Assembly (NCBI RefSeq): GCF_001434275.1
Contig: NZ_AZEZ01000039.1
Location: 6,556-66,518 of the forward strand
Length of the DNA: 59,963 nt
Direction: 5' to 3'
From: Companilactobacillus mindensis DSM 14500
Lineage (GTDB): Bacteria > Bacillota > Bacilli > Lactobacillales > Lactobacillaceae
Part shown: positions 24,681 through 34,856 of the stretch, piece by piece
Layout: the number at the start of each line of letters is the position of its first letter
How positions within the stretch are numbered: position 1 is the first letter of the stretch
The notes under the pieces: generated by a model
Told to the model about the DNA's origin: nothing
Database searches by the model: none
The model's input: the letters and a program-made list of their open reading frames with translations, nothing else
Position numbers and translations under genes: made by a program

Positions 24681-24962
24681 TTTCCAAAACATCAATTATT
24701 TGCTTGAAATTTTCAGTTGAATTTTCATTAAAAATATTTTAAATAAATAAGTAATTTATTAGAGAAAATCTGATTGTTAATCTGGTTTCGGGAAATATAA
24801 TTATTGTACGAAACGCTTGTGGGACTAACATCTAGACCACTTTTGTAAATTTAAATAATTATCAGATTTAATGCCAATAATTCTCAAGATATGGTCATAT
24901 TAACAGGAGAATGTGTTACATTATTTAATGGAGTGAAATAAATATTTTTGTGAGGTGAATTA

Positions 24963-25289
24963 ATGGAGAAGAGCGAAATATTAGTGACTACGACAGAACA
25001 TGTGCCAGGACGTGATTACGAAATCATCGGCGAAGTTTTTGGTTTAACAACTCAGTCAAAAAATGTTGTCAAAAATATTGGTGCTGGGTTCAAAAACATC
25101 GTTGGTGGCGAGATCAAGGCTTATACAGAGCTTCTTACTGAAGCACGTGATATTGCTATTGATCGTTTACGTCAAAATGCATTGGATATGGGAGCTGACG
25201 CAGTAGTTATGATGCGCTTTGATTCCGATTCTATCAGTGCTGACATGGAAACTGTTGCAGCGTATGGTACCGCAGTAAAATTTAAGTAA
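24963..25289 (+). CDS. YbjQ/UPF0145 family protein
   Basis: A 108-residue protein of the YbjQ family (UPF0145), whose members form pentamers of unclear role. The family pattern [10 protein letters not shown], then [31 protein letters not shown] is clear. GTGAGGTG precedes the ATG. Its stop lies 9 nt before the C69 dipeptidase gene, so the two form an operon with the transporter that follows. Confidence 0.85.
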   Translation: MEKSEILVTTTEHVPGRDYEIIGEVFGLTTQSKNVVKNIGAGFKNIVGGEIKAYTELLTEARDIAIDRLRQNALDMGADAVVMMRFDSDSISADMETVAAYGTAVKFK

Positions 25290-25298
25290 GGTGATTAG

Positions 25299-26729
25299 AT
25301 GACATTAGAATATAACAAGAATTCTTTATCAGCTTGTACAAGTATTTTAATTGGGAAAAATGCTACCGTTGATGGTTCTACTATCATCGGAAGAAATGAA
25401 GATGCCATGGCTTCATGGCCTAAGCATTTTGTGATTCATGAACACAAAGAGTTTACTGATGATCAAAAATTCGTTTCAACAGCTAATGACTTTCAAATGG
25501 AATTGCCTAAAGTTCGCTATAAATATTCAGCCACTCCTGAATGGACCTTTAAAGAGGGATTGTTTGAAGAGGACGGTTTTAACGAATATGGCGTTGGAAT
25601 GAGCGCCACGGAAAGTGCTTATTCAAATCAGCGCGTCTTAGGCGTGGACCCTCTTGAAAAAAATGGTATTGGCGAGGAGGCTATGATCACCGTAGTTTTG
25701 CCTTATGTGAAAAATGCTCGGGAAGGCGTTTTGCGCTTAGGTAAAATTATTGAGGATTATGGCACCTGTGAAACTAACGGAATCCTATTTTCTGATGAAA
25801 AAGAAGTTTGGTATTTCGAAAGTGGTTCAGGTCACTATTGGGTTGCACAACGTATCCCCGACGATAGTTACGCTGTGGTAGCTAATCAATTAGCTATTCA
25901 AGAGATCGACTTCAATGATCCGGATAATTTCTTGTATCGTAAAGATATTCAGAAATTCGTCTCGGACAATCATTTGAACGTCAGACCACAGACTTTTAAT
26001 TTTAGAGAAATTTTTGGAACACACGATTTATCCGATGAGATTTACAGTACTCCACGTGTGTGGTGGGGACAGCAACAATTCTCAGGCAAGACTGATGAGA
26101 GTCCTGAGAGCGAAGATCTAGCTTTTATCAAGAAAGCAGATCGGTTGTTGAGTGTTGATGACGCACAAGATTATCTAGCTTCTCATTTTCAAAAGACCGA
26201 ATTCGATCCTTTGAACAAATCAGCTGATAATAAACGTTATCGTCCAATCAGTTTGGCTAAAACTCAGGAATCACACGTCTTACAGATCAGACCCAATATG
26301 AAGCCTGAGATTGCCTGCGTTCAATGGTTAGCTATGGGTGTAGCTTCTCAAAGCATCTATGTTCCTTTCTACATGGGAATGACAGATACACCTGAGGAAT
26401 ATAAACTTGGTGAGTTGCCATACGACAGCAAGTCAGCTTATTGGACATATAAATTAGCCGGAGTTTTATTAGACGGTCACTACAAAGAACTTGGAAAGAA
26501 CTTCCAAGCCAAGCAAAAGGATATCAATATCACGCTTCGCAAGAAGTTGAATGATTTTGATAAGGAAGCCTTGAGCACAGATGATGATAAATTACCTAAT
26601 TATTTGACAAAGGCATCGTTTGAAATGGCAAAAATTTCACTTGATGGCTACAAAGAGCTTATTGCTCAGTTAATTACGGACTCGACTGATTTTTCACCTC
26701 TAAACTTCAAGACAGATATGAATTTATAA
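25299..26729 (+). CDS. pepD: C69 family dipeptidase (PepD-type)
   Basis: A 476-residue cytosolic Ntn-hydrolase that cleaves dipeptides. The nucleophile is C13 in SACTSILIGKNATVDGS, so a 12-residue propeptide would be removed by self-cleavage. IIGRNEDA and FWYFESGSGHYW-like segments (EVWYFESGSGHYWVAQRIP) are family hallmarks. It is followed 45 nt later by an amino acid permease, which suggests coupled use of peptide-derived amino acids. Confidence 0.9.
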   Translation: MTLEYNKNSLSACTSILIGKNATVDGSTIIGRNEDAMASWPKHFVIHEHKEFTDDQKFVSTANDFQMELPKVRYKYSATPEWTFKEGLFEEDGFNEYGVGMSATESAYSNQRVLGVDPLEKNGIGEEAMITVVLPYVKNAREGVLRLGKIIEDYGTCETNGILFSDEKEVWYFESGSGHYWVAQRIPDDSYAVVANQLAIQEIDFNDPDNFLYRKDIQKFVSDNHLNVRPQTFNFREIFGTHDLSDEIYSTPRVWWGQQQFSGKTDESPESEDLAFIKKADRLLSVDDAQDYLASHFQKTEFDPLNKSADNKRYRPISLAKTQESHVLQIRPNMKPEIACVQWLAMGVASQSIYVPFYMGMTDTPEEYKLGELPYDSKSAYWTYKLAGVLLDGHYKELGKNFQAKQKDINITLRKKLNDFDKEALSTDDDKLPNYLTKASFEMAKISLDGYKELIAQLITDSTDFSPLNFKTDMNL

Positions 26730-26774
26730 AAATTATAATTTGTACATTGAAAATTAAATGAGGGGTTTTATAAA

Positions 26775-28310
26775 ATGAATGATGGTAATGCGCCGACAAA
26801 AACAATCACATTGTTTGGTTTAATAATGATGATTTTCACGGCGATCTTTGGATTTGCTAATACAACTGTTGCTTATGAACAGATGGGATTGGCAAGTATT
26901 CTTTGGTACGTATTCGCTGCTATATTCTTCTTTCTACCAGTAGGATTCATGGTAGCAGAATATGGTTCTGCTTTTAATGAAGCAAAAGGTGGTATTTATT
27001 CTTGGATCGATGGAGCCGTTGGTGCTAAATGGGCCTTTATTGGTACCTTTATGTGGCTAGCTTCTTGGGAAGTTTGGCTTGTGTCAACTTCTTCAAAGGT
27101 TTGGATCCCACTTTCAACGACTTTCGCTGGGCACGATACGACTCAAACATGGGGAATGTTTGGATTAAGTGCCACGCAAGTTATCGGTATCTTAGCTGTT
27201 TTGTGGATCATTTTCGTTACATTCACAGCTACGCAAGGTATCGATAAAATCGCCAAGATCACTAACTTTGGTGGTGTTATGACGATTGCTTTACAAGTTA
27301 TTTTCTTCGTTTTGAGTTTGGCAGTTCTATTTATGTCAGGCTTTCACACAGCAGAACCAATTCACGGATTAGATACATTTATCCATTCAGCTAATCCAGC
27401 GTTTGCTTCACCACTTGGAATGGTTTCCTTCATCGTGTATGCAATCTTTGCTTACGGTGGTTTGGAATCCGTTGGTGGTGTTACAGATAGTATGAAGAAT
27501 CCTAAAAGGGATTTCCCACGTGGTGTTTTAATCGCTGCGGTCGTTATGGCTTTGATGTATTCATTAACGATTTTCTGTTGGTCAATGAGTGCTAACTGGA
27601 ATACCGTTATTGCCAAAGGTGACGTTAACCTAGGTAATATTACATACGTTATGATGAGTAATCTTGGTTATCAATTTGGAACGCATATCGGATTGGGTAG
27701 TGCAGCTGCTATCACACTAGGTGAGTGGCTAGCTCGTTTCACTGGTTTTGATATGTTTATCCTTTACATGGGTGCCTTCTTCGTTTTGATCTATTCACCA
27801 TTGAAATCATTCATCCTAGGAACACCAAAGGATCTATGGCCAGCAAAAGTTACTAAGTTAAACAAATATGGTATGCCAGCTTATGCTATGTGGATTCAAG
27901 CTATCGTAGTTATCGTTCTTATCTTGATCGTTGATATGGGTGGTAAGAATGCCAAAGCACTTTACAATGTTTTGACATTGATGGCTAATGTTTCAACAAC
28001 TGTTCCATACCTATTCTTGGTAGGGGCATATCCATTCTTTAACTTGAACAAAGATATCGAAAAACCATACTTGTTCTTCAAGAATAAGAAGATCATGTGG
28101 ACAGTAACTTCGATCGTCTTATTAGTTCTAACTTTCGCCATTATCTTTACTTTGCTCCAACCAATCATGGAAGGTGCATATACAGATGCTCTATGGACAA
28201 TCCTTGGACCAGTCGTCTTCGGACTTGTTGGGTTTGTACTTTATTACAGATATGAACATAAAGGACATGCCAAAGATTCAAGTTCCGTTGGTGCTGAGGC
28301 TACTAAATAA
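26775..28310 (+). CDS. APC family amino acid transporter (YjeM-like)
   Basis: A 511-residue membrane protein with about 12-13 helices. TITLFGLIMMIFTAIFGFANT at the N-terminus is the substrate-site helix of the glutamate/GABA antiporter-like branch, and FAYGGLESVGGVTD in helix 6 is typical of YjeM proteins. GAGGGG precedes the ATG. It lies in an operon after a dipeptidase and is followed by a terminator. The substrate is not known. Confidence 0.85.
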   Translation: MNDGNAPTKTITLFGLIMMIFTAIFGFANTTVAYEQMGLASILWYVFAAIFFFLPVGFMVAEYGSAFNEAKGGIYSWIDGAVGAKWAFIGTFMWLASWEVWLVSTSSKVWIPLSTTFAGHDTTQTWGMFGLSATQVIGILAVLWIIFVTFTATQGIDKIAKITNFGGVMTIALQVIFFVLSLAVLFMSGFHTAEPIHGLDTFIHSANPAFASPLGMVSFIVYAIFAYGGLESVGGVTDSMKNPKRDFPRGVLIAAVVMALMYSLTIFCWSMSANWNTVIAKGDVNLGNITYVMMSNLGYQFGTHIGLGSAAAITLGEWLARFTGFDMFILYMGAFFVLIYSPLKSFILGTPKDLWPAKVTKLNKYGMPAYAMWIQAIVVIVLILIVDMGGKNAKALYNVLTLMANVSTTVPYLFLVGAYPFFNLNKDIEKPYLFFKNKKIMWTVTSIVLLVLTFAIIFTLLQPIMEGAYTDALWTILGPVVFGLVGFVLYYRYEHKGHAKDSSSVGAEATK

Positions 28311-28321
28311 TAAATATTTTG

Positions 28322-28358
28322 AACAGATCTTATCAATTTTGATAAGGTCTGTTTTTTT
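28322..28358 (+). terminator. Rho-independent terminator
   Basis: ACAGATCTTATCA pairs with TGATAAGGTCTGT (one wobble), followed by seven T's; ends the ybjQ-pepD-permease operon. From here to the glyA stop the only other item seen is the repeat copy at 28526-28602. Confidence 0.88.
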
Positions 28359-28525
28359 ATAATTTTTTTATGAGAATTGTTTTGACTAGGCTTTAAAGAC
28401 TTGATCAAAGCTCGATTTTGAAAATCTTTGTCAGCGTAAAATACCATTGATTCAGCGTCAGTGTACTTTAAACTGCGAGGATCTAAGGTGACACAACTAT
28501 ATTTCCCATCAAATATGCAGCATAA

Positions 28526-28602
28526 ACGCGGAACAAAACATAGCTTTTTCCGTTTAACAAAAAGACGTCTCTGATTCGAAATGCCGAATCAGAGACGTCT
28601 TT
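28526..28602 (-). repeat. Dispersed repeat family, copy C (also glyA terminator)
   Basis: A 17-bp perfect hairpin, AAAGACGTCTCTGATTC (28561-28577) with its complement at 28586-28602, encloses GAAATGCC. Read on the minus strand it ends in TTTTTGTTAAACGG and would terminate glyA. The flank GCGGAACAAAACATAGC at 28529 onward is the family's end unit, shared with copies D and E. Confidence 0.7.
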
Positions 28603-28622
28603 GCGTTAATACATGAATTTTT

Positions 28623-29852
28623 TTACTTAATAGGGTGTTTGTCAGTTAAGGCCTTTGTACGTGCATCCAATTCGGCTAATTTAGCTGGATCATCGTGATA
28701 CTTGATAGCATCAACGATGATGTGGGCTACTTCTTTAGAATCTTCTTCGTCAAAACCTCTAGATGTAATGGCAGGAGAACCTAGACGTAGACCTGAAGTG
28801 AACTTAGGAGGCAATGGGTCGTTAGGGATAGCTTCCTTATTAGTTGTGATGTGGATTGAGTCAAGCAAGTTTTGAACTTCCATACCGTTTAGGTCAGTTT
28901 CAGTTAAAACAACGTTTAACAAGTGATTGTCAGTTCCACCAGTCAAGACGGATAGGTTGTCAGCGTCGTTGATGACTTTGGCCATGGCAGCAGCGTTCTT
29001 AACTACTTGTTCCATGTAAGTCTTGAATTCTGGTTGTAAATCTTCACCAAAGGCAACAGCTTTACCAGCAATGACGTGTTCCAAAGGTCCACCTTGAGTT
29101 CCAGGGAAGACAGCAGAATTTAATTTCTTGCCTAGTTCAGCGTTAGCCAAAATCATACCACCACGAGGTCCACGAAGAGTTTTGTGGGTAGTTGTAGTAA
29201 CGATATCAGCAACTCCAACTGGAGTAGGGTGCAAACCAACCGCAACGAGTCCGGCAATGTGGGCCATGTCGACCATTAAGTATGCGCCAACTTCGTCAGC
29301 AATTTCACGGAATTTTTTGAAGTTGATAATACGACTGTAAGCTGAAGCTCCAGCGACAATCAAATGTGGTTTGACTTCTTTAGCGATTCTTAAAACATCG
29401 TCATAGTCGATCAAACCGTCGGCATTAACACCATATGAATGGAAATTGTAGATCTTACCTGAAAAATTAACTCTTGAACCGTGAGTCAAGTGACCACCGG
29501 CATTTAGATCCATACCTAAAACAGTGTCACCAGACTTTAGAACGGCTTGATAAGCAGCAGCATTAGCTTGAGAACCAGAATGTGGTTGAACGTTAACGTA
29601 TTCGGCGTTGAATAATTTTTTAGCTCGATCGATAGCGATTTGTTCGATTCCATCGATATATTCACAGCCACCATAGTAACGGTGTCCAGGATAACCTTCA
29701 GCATATTTGTTAGTTAGAACGGAGCCTTGAGCCTTTCTAACGTTGTCGGAAACAATATTCTCAGAGGCAATCAACTCGATATTTCTATTTTGTCGGTCCT
29801 CTTCTTTTTTGATCAAATCGAAAACTTTACTATCACCTGTACTATATTGCAC
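28623..29852 (-). CDS. glyA: Serine hydroxymethyltransferase
   Basis: Interconverts serine and glycine while loading tetrahydrofolate with a one-carbon unit; PLP enzyme, cytosolic. It has 409 residues, with the PLP lysine at K224 in [14 protein letters not shown] and the N-terminal [12 protein letters not shown]. An ATG at 29861 directly abuts AAGGAG, so the GTG nine bases later is the better start. The gene lies 13 nt after a nuclease gene on the same strand. In most relatives glyA sits between sua5 and upp; here that place is empty. Confidence 0.93.
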   Translation of the reverse strand: MQYSTGDSKVFDLIKKEEDRQNRNIELIASENIVSDNVRKAQGSVLTNKYAEGYPGHRYYGGCEYIDGIEQIAIDRAKKLFNAEYVNVQPHSGSQANAAAYQAVLKSGDTVLGMDLNAGGHLTHGSRVNFSGKIYNFHSYGVNADGLIDYDDVLRIAKEVKPHLIVAGASAYSRIINFKKFREIADEVGAYLMVDMAHIAGLVAVGLHPTPVGVADIVTTTTHKTLRGPRGGMILANAELGKKLNSAVFPGTQGGPLEHVIAGKAVAFGEDLQPEFKTYMEQVVKNAAAMAKVINDADNLSVLTGGTDNHLLNVVLTETDLNGMEVQNLLDSIHITTNKEAIPNDPLPPKFTSGLRLGSPAITSRGFDEEDSKEVAHIIVDAIKYHDDPAKLAELDARTKALTDKHPIK

Positions 29853-29865
29853 TACGACCATCTCC

Positions 29866-30678
29866 TTAATAATTGTTGTTAACTACGCTGGTACCATCAC
29901 TATAATTAATCTTGACACCCTTTTCAATATTGAATATGTATACATTGAAAGAAACGCCGTTATCAGGTTGTCCGTTGTTAGACAAGGACTCAGCCATCAT
30001 TTGAACTCCACGAGCGACTAATTCATCATTACGATATATCGGTTTGACCCGGTATCTAATGTAATTGTTAGGATTTTGCTTCAAATAGTAAGCAATGTCG
30101 TTTTCGTGTTTGAGCATCTCAGGGGAGTTCAAGGAACGCGTTCCGGTCATCAGATTTTTGGGATTATTGTTCTGTCCACTTAATTGATAACCGATCAGGT
30201 GGGATCGATTATAGAGCCAACCAGTTCGAATCTTTTTATTATGCCAACCAGTGGGATTGACATAGAGTGGTTCACGTTTAGCAGTGGGCATTAAATTCTT
30301 GTTCAATAATGCATCTGCTTGAATAGCCCGATTCAAATTGTCCAGATCAGCAAATTCCTGCCAAGGACCATTTGTCACGTTTAGTTCGGATTTTGAGAAA
30401 GTAGGCGTATTGTTATTGACCGTAATTTCTTGTGTACCTTGATAATCAAGGTTGGCTAAATCAGAACTTGAAGAGACTTTTGATTTCTCAACTTGGCGGG
30501 GATTGTCGCCAGACCCCAGACCATTATTCTGGTAACTTTCATAAATACCAGAACCTCCAACCACAACTAGCAAGATCCCGAGAGATACTAACTTTTTGTG
30601 GGTACGTTTTTTGGGTTTGACCATAAAGGTCGTAAATAAGACGATTGCACCCAATAAAACGAGCAATAACATATACAT
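29866..30678 (-). CDS. DNA/RNA non-specific endonuclease, membrane-anchored
   Basis: A 270-residue protein: two hydrophobic segments (2-20 and about 29-45), a Ser/Asn-rich linker, then a beta-beta-alpha-metal nuclease domain like EndA or streptococcal DNA-entry nucleases. The catalytic His is H160 in [12 protein letters not shown], with the metal Asn in NNPKNLMTG. The usual DRGH motif reads NRSH here. It would degrade nucleic acid outside the membrane, for nutrition or DNA uptake. It is in an operon with glyA. Confidence 0.85.
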   Translation of the reverse strand: MYMLLLVLLGAIVLFTTFMVKPKKRTHKKLVSLGILLVVVGGSGIYESYQNNGLGSGDNPRQVEKSKVSSSSDLANLDYQGTQEITVNNNTPTFSKSELNVTNGPWQEFADLDNLNRAIQADALLNKNLMPTAKREPLYVNPTGWHNKKIRTGWLYNRSHLIGYQLSGQNNNPKNLMTGTRSLNSPEMLKHENDIAYYLKQNPNNYIRYRVKPIYRNDELVARGVQMMAESLSNNGQPDNGVSFNVYIFNIEKGVKINYSDGTSVVNNNY

Positions 30679-30810
30679 AATTCTTTCCCCTCACTACGAA
30701 GATCAAATAACCTTCGCATTTGATTTTATCATAAATTTCTGTAAATTCAGAACAATATTACCGAAAATATTACATTTTATTCGTATATAAAGTTATAGTT
30801 TAAAACTATA

Positions 30811-30842
30811 AAAAAAGAAGTTGAATAAAAATCAACTTCTTA
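30811..30842 (-). terminator. Terminator of lemA-htpX
   Basis: On the minus strand AAGAAGTTGA pairs with TCAACTTCTT around a short loop, then TTTT. Confidence 0.78.
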
Positions 30843-30847
30843 ATAAA

Positions 30848-31756
30848 TCATTCGAATGTTTTCTTCAAGGCCGCAATCCGATCATCCAATGGAGGGTGAG
30901 TATCGAAGAGTCCTGAGAAATGTTTCTTCTTATTAGGATCATCGATATACAAAGCTGCACTAGCGTCGTCGACACGTTGCATTGGTTTAGTACTCTCTTT
31001 GAGTTTTTCCAAAGCATTGATCAACCCTTGGGGATTTCTAGTCAATTCAGCACCGGAGACATCAGCTAAATACTCACGATTTCTGGAAATAGCCATCTGA
31101 ACTAGACTAGCAATCAACGGACCGATGATTGCAAAAATCAAACCAACTAGCCATAAGACGATTCTGATGGCGCCAGAGTTGTTGTTGTCACGGTCGTCAT
31201 CGTTCATAGGGATCCACCAACGATAGGCATTTCCAATAATGGAACAAATCAAAATAACAGCGGAAGACAAGGCAACGGAGATCGTTGAAACACGGATGTC
31301 GTAGTTTTTGACATGGGAGATCTCATGGGCCAAAACGCCTTCCAACTCTTCACGATTCATCATTTCGTAAAGTCCACTGGTAACAGCTACGGCTGCATGT
31401 TGTGGGTCGCGTCCGGTCGCAAAGGCATTAGGACTAGGGTCGTTGATAATATAGATCTCTGGTAAAGGGATATCGGCAACCATCGATAAATCTTCGACAA
31501 TATGCCAAAGGTCAGGCGCATCTTTTGCTGAATTTAGCTTTTTTGCGCCATTCATTTGCATTACGATACTGGTAGATTGAAAATAAGTGATCAGTGTGTA
31601 GACGATGGCGATGATCAAAGCAATCACGATACCGGAGTATATATTGGCAAAGAAGTATTCACCGATAAAACTCCCCAGAGCTGCTAATAGTAAAAAGAAA
31701 ACAAAAAATATCAAGTAGGTTTTACGTTTATTACGATCAATTTGTTCATAGATCAT
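30848..31756 (-). CDS. htpX: Zinc metalloprotease HtpX
   Basis: A membrane-embedded M48 protease involved in quality control of membrane proteins. It has 302 residues, two N-terminal transmembrane helices (13-58 region), the zinc motif H144-E-I-S-H148, and two more helices around 155-215. The third ligand Glu is in NREYLADVSGA. GAGGTCAACT precedes the ATG. It follows lemA by 12 nt, the usual pair in lactic acid bacteria. Confidence 0.94.
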   Translation of the reverse strand: MIYEQIDRNKRKTYLIFFVFFLLLAALGSFIGEYFFANIYSGIVIALIIAIVYTLITYFQSTSIVMQMNGAKKLNSAKDAPDLWHIVEDLSMVADIPLPEIYIINDPSPNAFATGRDPQHAAVAVTSGLYEMMNREELEGVLAHEISHVKNYDIRVSTISVALSSAVILICSIIGNAYRWWIPMNDDDRDNNNSGAIRIVLWLVGLIFAIIGPLIASLVQMAISRNREYLADVSGAELTRNPQGLINALEKLKESTKPMQRVDDASAALYIDDPNKKKHFSGLFDTHPPLDDRIAALKKTFE

Positions 31757-31768
31757 AGTTGACCTCGA

Positions 31769-32317
31769 TTAAAATTTAACCTTTGGAGCTTCTTTATCAA
31801 CATCAGGGATCTGCAAGAAGTTCATTTCTTTGAAGCCATGAATACTTGCGATGATATTGCGTGGGAATGTTTGAATAGCTGTGTCGTAAGCCTGTACTTG
31901 ACTGTTATATGCTTGACGAGCATATGAAACTTTATTTTCAGTATTAGAAAGTTCTTCCATTAATTGAGAGAATTCTTGGTTTGCTTTTAAATCGGGATAG
32001 TTTTCGGCCAAAGCAAAGACTTGTCTCAAGGCACCGGACAATTCATTGTCGGCATCGACTTTGTCTTGCAAAGAACTGGCACTGTTTACGTTGTTACGTA
32101 ATTCCACTACATGTTCAAGTGTTTCCTTTTCGTGTTTAGCGTAACCTTTGACAGTTTCAACCAAGTTAGGAATCAAATCAGTCCGACGTTTGAGTTGGAC
32201 GTCGATCTGTGAACTGAATTCACGGGCACGATTACGGTACTTAACAAGACTGTTGTACATGCCAGCGTAAGCTGCAATTAGTAGAACGACAATAATTACA
32301 ATTATTAGTATTTTCAT
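31769..32317 (-). CDS. LemA family protein
   Basis: A 182-residue protein with one N-terminal membrane helix (residues 2-22) and a long helical domain. YNSLVKYRNRAREFSSQIDVQLKRRTDLIPNLVETVKGY contains the LemA signature. The role is unclear; it is often linked to HtpX, as here. AAGGAGATTT precedes the ATG. Confidence 0.92.
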   Translation of the reverse strand: MKILIIVIIVVLLIAAYAGMYNSLVKYRNRAREFSSQIDVQLKRRTDLIPNLVETVKGYAKHEKETLEHVVELRNNVNSASSLQDKVDADNELSGALRQVFALAENYPDLKANQEFSQLMEELSNTENKVSYARQAYNSQVQAYDTAIQTFPRNIIASIHGFKEMNFLQIPDVDKEAPKVKF

Positions 32318-32488
32318 TTAAATCTCCTTCTTCTCTTATTGGCTATATTTTACCATATCGAAAGATTAGGAGTATAAGGTGAGGCAACAATAGATTGTTG
32401 AGTTTATTAGTATGGATTTTGTGCCAAATAATTTATAATCTTATTTGAGGAAGGTCGCTTAGAGTCAGGTTTCACAGGTGAATATATT

Positions 32489-33565
32489 ATGAAGAAAATC
32501 CTTTTACCAATTTTAATGTTATTTTCTATTACGTTAGGCAGCGCTCCTAGCACGGTCTATGCAGACAGTTCTGTCGACACGACGGCCGATACTGAATTGA
32601 ATCAGAATATCAACTACATGTTGAATAAAAAAGGCTATTCCGGAACGCTTTTAGTGGTCAAAGATGGCAAGATGGTCTATCAGACTAGCCGAGGTTTTGC
32701 TGATTTTGCTAACGGCGTATCCAATGACGCTGATACAACTTATGAGATCGATTCAGTGCAAAAATCGATGACGGCAGCGATGATCATGAAACAAGTTCAG
32801 AAGAAAAAATTGCGTCTGACAGATAAGTTGCATGAGTTTTATCCCGAGATTCCCGGCAGCAAAAAGATCACCATCCGACAAATGCTCGATATGACTTCTG
32901 GATTGAGTTTAAAGGGTAATATCGGTCCTGACCGAGTTATGTCTGATGCTGATATTATCGATACGGATATTGGCAATATTAAATTCTCGAATCTGATGTA
33001 CAACAAGTGGAATTACTCAGCCATTAATTTTAATTTGCTGAGTGGTATCTTGGAACAAATTACAGGCAAATCATATCGGAAACTATTCACTGAGACTTAC
33101 ATTAAGAAGTTGAAACTCAAGAATACGATTTTTGCCTATGATGATAAACCTAGTATTCAAAAAGCAGTCGGTTACAGCAATATTGATCCAATCTCCGCAA
33201 ATCTGGATTATCGTAATGCCTTATATACTAAGAAATCGTTTGAATTCGATGAATTAGGAACCGGCCAAGTTTATATGAGTGCCTACGATTTGTATAAAGT
33301 TGAAAAGTACATCATGACAGGTTCAATGTTGACGAAGAAGTCGCGGGCTAAGTTGTTCACGCCTGGTAGTATAAGTACTTACGGTGGTGGTCTGTATCAT
33401 GGAAATAATGACAACTTTGCGAATGGTTGGGGTTATGGTTTCCAAACGGTCGTTCACATGTCAGACGATGGCCAGAACGCGGTGATCGTTTTGCAAAACT
33501 ATGAACGATTGGCAGCGGATATCAAACCAACGGCAAAGCAAATTTATCAAATGATAACAAATTAA
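32489..33565 (+). CDS. Secreted serine hydrolase, beta-lactamase/class C PBP-like
   Basis: A 358-residue protein with a cleavable signal peptide (residues 1-25, ending VYA-DS). The serine motif SxxK is S89-V-Q-K92. The usual Tyr-x-Asn motif reads YSAINF here, and I could not find the C-terminal HTG/KTG triad motif, so activity may be changed or lost. Family members are D-Ala-D-Ala peptidases, esterases or DltE-like teichoic acid enzymes. It stands alone. Confidence 0.8.
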   Translation: MKKILLPILMLFSITLGSAPSTVYADSSVDTTADTELNQNINYMLNKKGYSGTLLVVKDGKMVYQTSRGFADFANGVSNDADTTYEIDSVQKSMTAAMIMKQVQKKKLRLTDKLHEFYPEIPGSKKITIRQMLDMTSGLSLKGNIGPDRVMSDADIIDTDIGNIKFSNLMYNKWNYSAINFNLLSGILEQITGKSYRKLFTETYIKKLKLKNTIFAYDDKPSIQKAVGYSNIDPISANLDYRNALYTKKSFEFDELGTGQVYMSAYDLYKVEKYIMTGSMLTKKSRAKLFTPGSISTYGGGLYHGNNDNFANGWGYGFQTVVHMSDDGQNAVIVLQNYERLAADIKPTAKQIYQMITN

Positions 33566-33616
33566 TGCTTAAATACTATTATTAGATTTGTTTGGATTAT
33601 TACTGTTTTTAAAAAG

Positions 33617-33760
33617 ACTAGCTATTTCAACTGAAAAACGGTATAGTTAGTTGTGCAGGTAGCCTACCTGTGATTTAAAAGTGACAGCTTTATACATTCC
33701 AAGATCCGTTATAAAGTTGCCCAGAGCCTTACACCTAGGATTGGTGTAAGGCTCTTTCTG
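33617..33760 (+). ncRNA. Candidate small RNA: four consecutive hairpins ending in a terminator
   Basis: In this gene-free gap, four hairpins follow one another. They are ACTAGCTAT with ATAGTTAGT (33617-33651), CAGGT with ACCTG (33656-33670), CTTTATA with TATAAAG (33688-33716), and the strong stem AGAGCCTTACACC with GGTGTAAGGCTCT (33723-33755) followed by TTTCTG. This density is unusual for a spacer. It could be a small RNA or a structured 3' UTR of the hydrolase gene. Confidence 0.35.
33723..33760 (+). terminator. Rho-independent terminator
   Basis: A 13-bp perfect stem with a 7-nt loop and TTTCTGTTTT after it; ends the serine hydrolase transcript or the candidate RNA above. Confidence 0.8.
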
Positions 33761-33832
33761 TTTTCTGGGATATAATTTGTTCAATTGCGTGATTTGATGT
33801 ACGTTAGAATAAGTTATTGAGGAGGAAATATT

Positions 33833-34657
33833 ATGTATAAATTAAATGATGGTCAAAAAATACCTGATTTTGGATTTGGAACATATAAATTAAATGGTCT
33901 CAAAGGTGTTCAAAGTATTGTTTCTGCCATTAATAATGGATATAGAATGCTTGATACAGCTTATAATTACGAGAATGAGGGTACTGTTGGTCGAGCAATA
34001 GCTGAAAGTGGCATTGATCGTGATAAGTTGACAATAACATCTAAATTGCCTGGTCGTTATTATGCTTATGACGATGCTATCACGGCCTTACAAGAGTCGC
34101 TTTATCGAGCTCATTTAGATTATTTTGATCTTTATTTATTACATTGGCCTAACCCTAAACAAGGAAAGTATGTTGAAGCTTGGCAAGCTTTGATCGATGC
34201 ACAGAGGTTCGGTTTAGTTAAATCTATCGGTGTCTGCAATTTCTTGCCAGAACATTTGGAAAAGTTACAGACAGAAACTGGTGTTTTGCCAACTATTAAC
34301 CAAATTGAATTACATCCTTACTTTAACCAAGCCAAGATGCGTCAATATGATCAAGATCACGGTATTGTAACGATGGACTGGAGTCCGTTGGGACGTGCTA
34401 GTTCAGTCTTGAAGAATGAAACTTTGCTTGAATTGGCTAAGAAATATAACAAGTCGGTCGGACAAATTATTCTAAGATGGGAACACCAATTGAATACTAT
34501 TCCAATTCCTAAGTCATCTTCACCAGTCAGACAACGTGAGAATTTGAACATCTTTGATTTTGAAATTTCAAATAGTGATATGGAAAAAATCAATTCTTTG
34601 ACTAAACCTGATGGAAGAAATAAGAATCAAGACCCAGCAGTTTACGAAGAGTTCTAA
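33833..34657 (+). CDS. Aldo/keto reductase
   Basis: A 274-residue NADPH-dependent TIM-barrel reductase of the 2,5-diketo-D-gluconate reductase type. The catalytic tetrad is D41, Y46, K71 and H104 (DTAYNYENE, SKL, LLHWP). GVCNFLPEHL and the C-terminal IPIPKSSSPVRQRENLNIF cofactor loop are typical. GAGGAGG precedes the ATG. It is monocistronic. Confidence 0.92.
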   Translation: MYKLNDGQKIPDFGFGTYKLNGLKGVQSIVSAINNGYRMLDTAYNYENEGTVGRAIAESGIDRDKLTITSKLPGRYYAYDDAITALQESLYRAHLDYFDLYLLHWPNPKQGKYVEAWQALIDAQRFGLVKSIGVCNFLPEHLEKLQTETGVLPTINQIELHPYFNQAKMRQYDQDHGIVTMDWSPLGRASSVLKNETLLELAKKYNKSVGQIILRWEHQLNTIPIPKSSSPVRQRENLNIFDFEISNSDMEKINSLTKPDGRNKNQDPAVYEEF

Positions 34658-34670
34658 TAATTCGAAAATG

Positions 34671-34711
34671 AGAGTGATATTTGAGTTTATCTCAAATACC
34701 ACTCTTTTTTA
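34671..34711 (+). terminator. Rho-independent terminator
   Basis: AGAGTGATATTTGAG pairs with CTCAAATACCACTCT around a 5-nt loop, then TTTTT. Confidence 0.85.
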
Positions 34712-34856
34712 AAATTGTCTCAAAATGTGATAAATTTTAAATCTAAATTTCACAAAAAAATCACAACTTTACTATTGTATATTGTTAATAAGAGAACTAT
34801 ATTCTAACTGTAAGCAGTTACAAAAAAGAAGCAATTCTAATCAAGAGGTGGTTCTT

